IMG/VR virus record: IMGVR_UViG_3300047368_000270
Coordinates: 1-27,537 of that record
Length of the DNA: 27,537 nt
Direction: 5' to 3' (one strand)
DNA from: a virus
Made by a program: the position numbers and the translations under genes. This document shows positions 24,281 to 27,537 of this stretch, piece by piece. Within the stretch, counting starts at the first letter, position 1, and each line of letters opens with the position of its first letter. The notes beneath the pieces were generated by a model that saw nothing but the letters and a program-made list of their open reading frames with translations, was not told the DNA's origin and did not search any database.

Positions 24281-24323
24281 AAAATGTAAATTATTAAAAA
24301 TGAGAATGAAAAATACCACCCCC

Positions 24324-24352
24324 CGCAACCTGTTGAACAACAACAACTTATG
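24324..24352 (+). repeat. Degenerate 29-base half-unit of the 71-bp element family
   Basis: Starts CGCAACCTGTTGAA and ends AACAACAACTTATG. It differs by only a few bases from the right half of the element at 26790-26860. The second half is absent and the flank is C-rich instead of the usual GC palindrome. Confidence 0.65.
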
Positions 24353-24426
24353 AAAATTCAATAAACTACCCCCCGCCGGCAGTAAATTTGTGCAATAAAA
24401 TAATTGAAAGGTAATTGCAGAAAAGT

Positions 24427-24455
24427 TTGACTTTTGTTAATTTGTATGTCATATT
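24427..24455 (+). promoter_or_regulatory. Early-type promoter 1 (with leader)
   Basis: TTGACT at 24427-24432, 17-base spacer, CATATT at 24450-24455. Unlike the other six, it has a leader of about 34 bases before the ATG at 24496. An AAATAATTG box stands upstream. Confidence 0.65.
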
Positions 24456-24495
24456 GTATATATAACATTAAATAAACAATATAGAAAATAAAGAT

Positions 24496-24651
24496 ATGAT
24501 AACAGACGAAATAATTGAATTCATGATTGAAGACCTTGGCATAATCGACTATGTCGGACAAAGAGAAGTCGAAGATTTTGAATTGTTTTGTGATGTAGGC
24601 GATAACTTTTGGTCTTTTCAAATGATCAAACAAGCGTTTGAGCAAAAATAA
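24496..24651 (+). CDS. Small acidic protein, 51 aa
   Basis: ATG at 24496 to TAA at 24649-24651. The peptide opens MITDEIIEFMIEDLGIIDYV and ends FSFQMIKQAFEQK-like (WSFQMIKQAFEQK), with many Asp and Glu residues. It is short, but a promoter stands upstream and the next promoter starts 13 bases after its stop, as for its neighbours. A longer minus-strand frame covers the same bases but has no promoter support. No family is recognised. Confidence 0.65.
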   Translation: MITDEIIEFMIEDLGIIDYVGQREVEDFELFCDVGDNFWSFQMIKQAFEQK

Positions 24652-24664
24652 TTGCAAATAAAGT

Positions 24665-24699
24665 TTGCATAAATTAAATAAATAGACTACATTATACTC
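24665..24699 (+). promoter_or_regulatory. Early-type leaderless promoter 2
   Basis: TTGCAT at 24665-24670, 17-base spacer, TACATT at 24688-24693, then six bases to the ATG at 24700. The transcript start predicted 7 bases after the hexamer is the A of the ATG. Confidence 0.65.
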
Positions 24700-24978
24700 A
24701 TGGAATTAATACTAGAAGATTACGAAAAAATTAACGACGACGCCTTTGAAGGAACTTTTTACTATGGCGACAATATGGTAATTGCTCAAATTAGTACAGA
24801 TTGGCTTATCGATTACGAAGAAAATAATTTTGAAATTTACGCCGTTGTCTTGTCAGCTCAACAATATGATGACAACGATCAACCTACTGAATTGACTATA
24901 ACAAGCAAAGAAATTGAAAACTTCGTTGAAAATGAAATGCACGAATGGTTTGACGATTATCTTAAAAAAATCGCTTAA
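24700..24978 (+). CDS. Small acidic protein, 92 aa
   Basis: A very acidic protein (MELILEDYEKINDDAFEGTF, then ..EENNFEIYAVVLSAQQYDDN..) with alternating beta-like segments and a helical C-terminus (IENFVENEMHEWFDDYLKKI). No motif is recognised. It is the only gene between promoters 2 and 3 and has no room for a Shine-Dalgarno, because its -10 hexamer is six bases upstream of the ATG. Early phage proteins of this type often bind host factors; this is context only. Confidence 0.75.
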   Translation: MELILEDYEKINDDAFEGTFYYGDNMVIAQISTDWLIDYEENNFEIYAVVLSAQQYDDNDQPTELTITSKEIENFVENEMHEWFDDYLKKIA

Positions 24979-24983
24979 ATAGT

Positions 24984-25018
24984 TTGACACAACACCTTTA
25001 ATCGATTACCTTATATAT
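24984..25018 (+). promoter_or_regulatory. Early-type leaderless promoter 3
   Basis: TTGACA at 24984-24989, 17-base spacer, TACCTT at 25007-25012, ATATAT, then the ATG at 25019. It drives a three-gene unit that ends at the terminator at 25605. Confidence 0.7.
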
Positions 25019-25207
25019 ATGAAAATTAATAACGGAGCTATCTATCACAGCAAATCAAACAACAAAGCCGTTCGCGTAGTGCGAGCAAATCAAGCCGAGG
25101 CAATCGCATATGTCAAGCACCATAAGCAAGACATTGAGAGCGAAGTATTCTTTACAGACCTTTTGCCCGCGACAATCAAACAAGTAAAGCAATACCTAGG
25201 CAAATAA
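25019..25207 (+). CDS. Small basic protein, 62 aa
   Basis: Opens MKINNGAIYHSKSNNKAVRV, then a helical part (NQAEAIAYVKHHKQDIESEV) and a C-terminal helix (TIKQVKQYLGK). No family is recognised. It begins six bases after a -10 hexamer and its stop overlaps the ATG of an 18-codon frame (TAATG), so it heads a coupled unit with the 104-residue gene. Confidence 0.7.
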   Translation: MKINNGAIYHSKSNNKAVRVVRANQAEAIAYVKHHKQDIESEVFFTDLLPATIKQVKQYLGK

Positions 25208-25263
25208 TGATATCGTCAATCATCTGTTCAATCATTATCGCAATAATCTGTTTAAACAAATAA
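25207..25263 (+). CDS. Possible 18-residue hydrophobic micro-protein
   Basis: The frame starts inside the TAATG overlap with the previous stop and reads MISSIICSIIIAIICLNK, almost entirely hydrophobic with two Cys and a C-terminal Lys, i.e. like a short membrane peptide. It ends five bases before the next ATG. The overlap and composition favour a real peptide, but 18 codons can arise by chance in AT-rich DNA. Confidence 0.35.
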   Translation: MISSIICSIIIAIICLNK

Positions 25264-25267
25264 TAAT

Positions 25268-25582
25268 ATGAGAAAAGTAACACAAAGAATAAAAGAAGCA
25301 TTCAACAAAGGCAAATCTTTAAAAATAGGTAATACACGAACAGACGGCAACGTCGTTTGGTTGCATGGCAACGCAATTGTCAAGCGTGACCCTGACGGGT
25401 TGGTGCGTTGGTCGCTTGCCGGATGGAATACTCCTACAACACGCGAACGCGTCAATGGCATAGCAAATGCCGGTGTTTGCCAAAAGAACTTCGTACCTAT
25501 GTTAAACAATCACGAAATTGACTCATCCGATTGGTTCGCTTCGCCTAATAAGTTACCTAATCCTTTTGCGTTTTTTATATAG
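25268..25582 (+). CDS. Conserved phage-type small protein, 104 aa
   Basis: The sequence FNKGKSLKIGNTRTDGNVVW, LHGNAIVKRDPDGLVRWSLA and GWNTPTTRERVNGI matches a pattern that I recall from many phage and some bacterial proteins of unknown function (GNT..G..LWLHG..IA..GW.T.TTRERLNG). The fold is probably small and beta-rich. It is the last gene of the unit driven by promoter 3 and is followed by a terminator 23 bases after its stop. Base composition is more GC-rich than in its neighbours, which fits recent arrival, though I have not measured it. Confidence 0.75.
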   Translation: MRKVTQRIKEAFNKGKSLKIGNTRTDGNVVWLHGNAIVKRDPDGLVRWSLAGWNTPTTRERVNGIANAGVCQKNFVPMLNNHEIDSSDWFASPNKLPNPFAFFI

Positions 25583-25604
25583 TCTATAAAGTTGACCTAT
25601 CCAA

Positions 25605-25628
25605 TAGCCCACTATGTGGGCTTTTTTG
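25605..25628 (+). terminator. Intrinsic terminator after the three-gene unit
   Basis: Stem AGCCCA / TGGGCT with loop CTATG, followed by a run of six T that starts at the last stem base. Confidence 0.85.
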
Positions 25629-25645
25629 TGCATAATGCTATCGCC

Positions 25646-25675
25646 CTAAGTCGTTGGTTATCAGTAAAAGTTATG
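25646..25675 (+). repeat. Degenerate half-unit next to element A
   Basis: Starts CTAAGTCGTTGGTTATCAG and ends AAAAGTTATG; it is a worn copy of the 29-base unit, one base before element A. Confidence 0.6.
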
Positions 25676-25676
25676 C

Positions 25677-25747
25677 CGTAAGTCGTTGACTATCAGGCAC
25701 TTACGGCGGCCTGGCCGGCGTAAGCCGTTGACTATCAAGTACTTACG
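25677..25747 (+). repeat. 71-bp double-hairpin element A
   Basis: Two 29-base units (25677-25705 and 25719-25747) around a 13-base GC-rich core (25706-25718, containing the perfect palindrome CGGCCTGGCCG). Each unit has ends CGTAAG(T/C) and ACTTACG and a centre GTTGACTATCA. It follows a terminator, so it is not needed just to end transcription. It precedes promoter 4. Confidence 0.9.
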
Positions 25748-25784
25748 GAAAAATAAAATAAATGAAAAATAATAGCCAAATAGC

Positions 25785-25819
25785 TTGACTCTTGCCGGTT
25801 CTTCCTTTATGTTATATAT
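25785..25819 (+). promoter_or_regulatory. Early-type leaderless promoter 4
   Basis: TTGACT at 25785-25790, 17-base spacer, TATGTT at 25808-25813, ATATAT, then the ATG at 25820. It starts 38 bases after element A. Confidence 0.7.
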
Positions 25820-26002
25820 ATGTTTAATGATAGACACCTCCTCTTTCAAAAGGTTCAAGCCGATATCTTCTTTCACAAGGAAGTTATCAGAAACGAGAGT
25901 GACCCCACTCTCGTCAAGATCTCTCTTGATCTGTTAAAGCAAAATCAAGATTGGCTTGCTGAATGGCAAGCTCAGAACAAACTAACCTTAAGTAAAAACT
26001 AA
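25820..26002 (+). CDS. Small helical protein, 60 aa
   Basis: Opens MFNDRHLLFQKVQADIFFHK and continues with EVIRNESDPTLVKISLDLLK and QNQDWLAEWQAQNK, so it should be mostly two helices. No motif is recognised. It forms a one-gene cassette with its own promoter upstream and the 71-bp element B starting seven bases after the stop. The -10 hexamer is six bases from the ATG, so a leaderless mRNA is predicted. Confidence 0.7.
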   Translation: MFNDRHLLFQKVQADIFFHKEVIRNESDPTLVKISLDLLKQNQDWLAEWQAQNKLTLSKN

Positions 26003-26008
26003 AAATTT

Positions 26009-26079
26009 CACAAGCCGTTAACTATCAGGCACTTACGGCGGCCAGGCCCGCGTAAGTCGTTGATATACAGGCACTTACG
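26009..26079 (+). repeat. 71-bp double-hairpin element B
   Basis: Units 26009-26037 and 26051-26079 around core GCGGCCAGGCCCG (26038-26050). The left unit has CACAAGC in place of CGTAAGT, the right one is intact. It starts just after the stop of the 60-residue gene and precedes promoter 5. Confidence 0.9.
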
Positions 26080-26116
26080 ACAAAATAAAAAAAAGTAAAA
26101 ATAATTGAAAAAAAGT

Positions 26117-26151
26117 TTGACTTTAGCTAATTTATCCCCTATGTTGTATAT
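26117..26151 (+). promoter_or_regulatory. Early-type leaderless promoter 5
   Basis: TTGACT at 26117-26122, 17-base spacer, TATGTT at 26140-26145, GTATAT, then the ATG at 26152. The 29 bases around the -35 are nearly identical to those of promoter 7. Confidence 0.75.
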
Positions 26152-26502
26152 ATGAAATCATTATATAATACAGATACAAAAGAATTCACTTTTAACTTTA
26201 TCATGTGCATCGAAGGCAAAGCCTACAAGGTCGAGGCTATAGCTTGCGAGGATGATATCATGGTTAACGATGAGTATCGCCCTCAGTACATAGATGTTTA
26301 CATGGCTAAATTGACAAACGAAAAAACAAACGAATTGACAGAATCTAATGTCTACCAAAATAAAGATCTCTTGAAGGCTGTAAGCGATAAGCTCACAGAA
26401 AGGTTGATCGTAAACGCAAACAAAACTTGGTTTGTTACTGATGCTCCAAGAATCTTCAGAGAACAATTCGACTCTTGCCTCGAAATAATGTTTAACAAAT
26501 AA
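26152..26502 (+). CDS. Hypothetical early-region protein, 116 aa
   Basis: Starts MKSLYNTDTKEFTFNFIMCI, followed by a strand-rich part (EGKAYKVEAIACEDDIMVND, YRPQYIDVYMAKLTN) and a helical C-terminal half (DLLKAVSDKLTERLIVNANK, then FREQFDSCLEIMFNK). No family or membrane segment is recognised. It has its own leaderless-type promoter, and the next promoter starts 13 bases after its stop. It is one of the larger proteins of the small-gene region. Confidence 0.75.
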   Translation: MKSLYNTDTKEFTFNFIMCIEGKAYKVEAIACEDDIMVNDEYRPQYIDVYMAKLTNEKTNELTESNVYQNKDLLKAVSDKLTERLIVNANKTWFVTDAPRIFREQFDSCLEIMFNK

Positions 26503-26515
26503 TCCCTTAAAACGC

Positions 26516-26550
26516 TTGACAATAACCAAATAATCCTTTACTTTATACTT
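26516..26550 (+). promoter_or_regulatory. Early-type leaderless promoter 6
   Basis: TTGACA at 26516-26521, 17-base spacer, TACTTT at 26539-26544, ATACTT, then the ATG at 26551. No 71-bp element precedes this one. Confidence 0.7.
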
Positions 26551-26745
26551 ATGAACGAAAAACAAAGATTACAACAAATTATAAACGACAACCTCGAAGC
26601 AGCGAACAACGGCTCAGGTTCAGCAATGATGCAATGCGTGGCGGCTCAAGCCGACCTTGACAGAATAGCACAATCGGAGGCTAATGAGTTAGAGGCTTAT
26701 ATCGCCCACACACCATTGCCCGAACCCCTCATTTTAGTTGACTAA
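26551..26745 (+). CDS. Small protein, 64 aa
   Basis: Opens MNEKQRLQQIINDNLEAANN and is helical through AQADLDRIAQSEANELEAYI, with a Pro-rich end (PLPEPLILVD). No family is recognised. It has a leaderless-type promoter and is closed by a strong terminator seven bases after its stop, making a complete single-gene transcription unit. Confidence 0.7.
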   Translation: MNEKQRLQQIINDNLEAANNGSGSAMMQCVAAQADLDRIAQSEANELEAYIAHTPLPEPLILVD

Positions 26746-26752
26746 TTTAACT

Positions 26753-26775
26753 GCCCCGAAAAGGGGCTTTTTTTT
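26753..26775 (+). terminator. Strong intrinsic terminator
   Basis: Stem GCCCC / GGGGC with a GAAAA loop, followed by eight T. It closes the unit of promoter 6 and lies 14 bases before element C. Confidence 0.9.
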
Positions 26776-26789
26776 GGGCTTGTTTATAT

Positions 26790-26860
26790 CGTAAGTCGTT
26801 GAATATCAAGGGTTTACGGCGCCCAGGCCCGCGCAAGTCGTTGAATAACAACAACTTACG
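26790..26860 (+). repeat. 71-bp double-hairpin element C
   Basis: Units 26790-26818 and 26832-26860 around core GCGCCCAGGCCCG. The left unit ends GGGTTTACG, identical to the left unit of element D. The right unit (..GAATAACAACAACTTACG) resembles the half-unit at 24324. It precedes promoter 7. Confidence 0.9.
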
Positions 26861-26887
26861 AAAAGATAAAAATAATTGAAAAAAAGT

Positions 26888-26922
26888 TTGACTTTAGTTA
26901 AAAACTACCTTAGTTTATAAGT
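26888..26922 (+). promoter_or_regulatory. Early-type leaderless promoter 7
   Basis: TTGACT at 26888-26893, 17-base spacer, TAGTTT at 26911-26916, ATAAGT, then the ATG at 26923. Confidence 0.7.
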
Positions 26923-27093
26923 ATGATAATAATTACAAGAAATAAAAACTTCTCAGAATGGATCAACATTTCAATGTTTGGAAAATTAATTGACAATTGC
27001 AAAAACACTGCTAGAGCAATGCACATTGCTACAAAACTGCAAATCGAGTACAAATCCAAAACGGGCGAAAAGCTCCACATTACACAAAGGTAA
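26923..27093 (+). CDS. Small basic protein, 56 aa
   Basis: ATG at 26923 to TAA at 27091-27093. It reads MIIITRNKNFSEWINISMFG, then KLIDNCKNTARAMHIATKLQ, and ends basic (KSKTGEKLHITQR). It is net positive, probably helical, with no known motif. The gene is supported by the promoter six bases upstream of its ATG and by the next gene starting three bases after its stop. Confidence 0.7.
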   Translation: MIIITRNKNFSEWINISMFGKLIDNCKNTARAMHIATKLQIEYKSKTGEKLHITQR

Positions 27094-27096
27094 ATT

Positions 27097-27285
27097 ATGA
27101 CTAAAATAGAAATTCAAAAAGAAATAGTTGAACTCCATAACGCACTAAAAGAGTGCATTTTGACTGACTCGCAAAAAGTTTCAATACGGAACGAAATTGG
27201 TCAACTGGAAGATGAGCTTTCACTTCTTGACTTCCAGGAGCATGATGATTTCGATTATGGCTACCATGACCAATACGACCAATAA
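27097..27285 (+). CDS. Small coiled-coil-like acidic protein, 62 aa
   Basis: The first 45 residues look like a coiled coil (MTKIEIQKEIVELHNALKEC, then SIRNEIGQLEDELSLL); the C-terminus is Asp/Tyr/His rich (EHDDFDYGYHDQYDQ). It has a Shine-Dalgarno-like AAAGG seven bases upstream, as expected for a second gene in an operon, in contrast to the leaderless first genes. It follows the 56-residue gene and ends four bases before element D. Confidence 0.7.
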   Translation: MTKIEIQKEIVELHNALKECILTDSQKVSIRNEIGQLEDELSLLDFQEHDDFDYGYHDQYDQ

Positions 27286-27288
27286 AGT

Positions 27289-27359
27289 CGTAAGTCGTTG
27301 AATATCAAGGGTTTACGGCGGCCGGGCCCGCGCAAGTCGTTGATATTCAGTAACTTAGG
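27289..27359 (+). repeat. 71-bp double-hairpin element D
   Basis: Units 27289-27317 and 27331-27359 around core GCGGCCGGGCCCG. The right unit is somewhat worn (ends ACTTAGG). It lies between convergent genes (27285 and 27439), so no promoter for the small-gene region follows it. Confidence 0.9.
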
Positions 27360-27438
27360 GAATTTTTTAACTTTTTTTCATTTTATAGTTTTTTTTATAG
27401 TTTTTTATTTGATATTTGTCTATTTACTATTTATTGAT

Positions 27439-27537
27439 TTAGTATTTGTCAAGTGCTTCTAAATCTTCTGTTAAAACATAAAGTTTGCCGAACGCACCTT
27501 CTGCTTGGTTTGTCATGTCGGTAAATCGCCCACTTTC
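27439..27537 (-). CDS. C-terminal end of an unidentified protein
   Basis: The last 33 codons of a minus-strand gene that begins outside the window. The visible part ends AFGKLYVLTEDLEALDKY and then TAA. The segment SGRFTDMTNQAEG precedes it. This is too short for a family call. It is convergent with the small-gene region, with element D and a T-rich stretch between. Confidence 0.55.
   Translation of the reverse strand, partial: ESGRFTDMTNQAEGAFGKLYVLTEDLEALDKY

Larger units (their letters stand above)
24110..24423. other. Non-coding region between divergent gene blocks
   Basis: About 310 bases without a credible gene. It holds two imperfect direct copies of a T8-containing 26-mer, three C-rich blocks (AACCCCCGCC at 24191, ACCCCCCGCA near 24318 and ACCCCCCGCC at 24369), and one degenerate 29-base half-unit of the repeat family found further right. 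It separates minus-strand genes from the plus-strand small-gene region, so it may be a regulatory switch or replication-related region; neither is shown. Confidence 0.6.

Noticed and set aside
24358-24657. 99-residue minus-strand frame
   Set aside because: It covers promoters 1 and 2 and the 51-codon gene on the other strand, and is a hydrophobic, Tyr/Ile-rich antisense frame without promoter or Shine-Dalgarno.
25661-25876. 71-residue minus-strand frame
   Set aside because: It runs through repeat element A and promoter 4 and includes peptide repeats caused by the DNA repeat (CLIVNDLR-type).
25646-27359. CRISPR array
   Set aside because: The repeats come in pairs with a conserved GC-rich 13-base core, not unique spacers, and pairs are separated by genes.
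25646-27359. Integron cassette array with attC sites
   Set aside because: Small genes plus palindromes look similar, and a few GTTGAAT sequences fit the core site. However, each gene group has its own promoter, the paired inverse core sites are missing, and no integrase is seen.
1-27537. tRNA genes
   Set aside because: No cloverleaf with GTTCRA-type T-arm and CCA-compatible acceptor stem was noticed on either strand by eye; a dedicated scan was not possible.

Overview
This window is part of an AT-rich genome of a tailed double-stranded DNA phage. It is not complete: genes run off both ends. A portal, large terminase, HK97-type capsid protein, protease-scaffold protein and a tail-tube-like protein are recognisable, and no sheath or baseplate gene is visible, so a siphovirus-like particle is the best guess. 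The host is not certain. Several promoters have a TTTGAC / TAnnTT layout that recalls the primary promoters of Bacteroidota. However, some genes inside operons carry clear Shine-Dalgarno sequences, which Bacteroidota usually do without.

Layout. Bases 1-16184 hold the virion-building genes, mostly on the minus strand. In transcription order these are a zinc-finger/ERCC4 nuclease, large terminase, portal, protease-scaffold fusion, decoration-like protein, major capsid protein, a SAP-like small protein, adaptor-like and neck-like proteins, and a tail-tube-like protein cut by the window edge. A plus-strand island (3624-6733) with three proteins of unknown role and a tail-fibre-like protein interrupts this order between the adaptor-like and neck genes. 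Bases 16251-20380, also minus strand, hold regulatory and accessory genes: a PhoH ATPase, a membrane-anchored GAF-like protein, then a tightly overlapping operon of a zinc-ribbon protein, a sigma factor with a four-cysteine insert, an HTH/coiled-coil protein and a small protein. Bases 20444-23060 carry, on the plus strand, an orphan MbcA/ParS-like mini-protein coupled to a large multi-domain tail fibre. Bases 23064-24091 hold two minus-strand genes.

Bases 24110-27438 are the most unusual part: a string of small plus-strand genes of unknown function. Seven promoters of the form TTGACt-N17-TAnnTT are spaced through it. In six of them exactly 6 bases separate the -10 hexamer from an ATG, which predicts leaderless mRNAs. 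Four intergenic elements of exactly 71 bp (29 bp quasi-palindrome, 13 bp GC-rich palindrome, 29 bp quasi-palindrome) sit between the gene groups. The architecture resembles the promoter-plus-stem-loop (PeSL) cassettes known from T4-type phages, which help shuffle small early genes, but the sequence and double-hairpin design are different.

How it may work together (inference). The small-gene region would be read early from host-type promoters. Many other genes start next to a different box, TGTA followed about 13 bases later by ATG, with no consistent -35 element. This could be the signature of promoters read by the phage's own sigma factor, whose operon sits behind a 25-bp palindrome that encloses a TATAAT.
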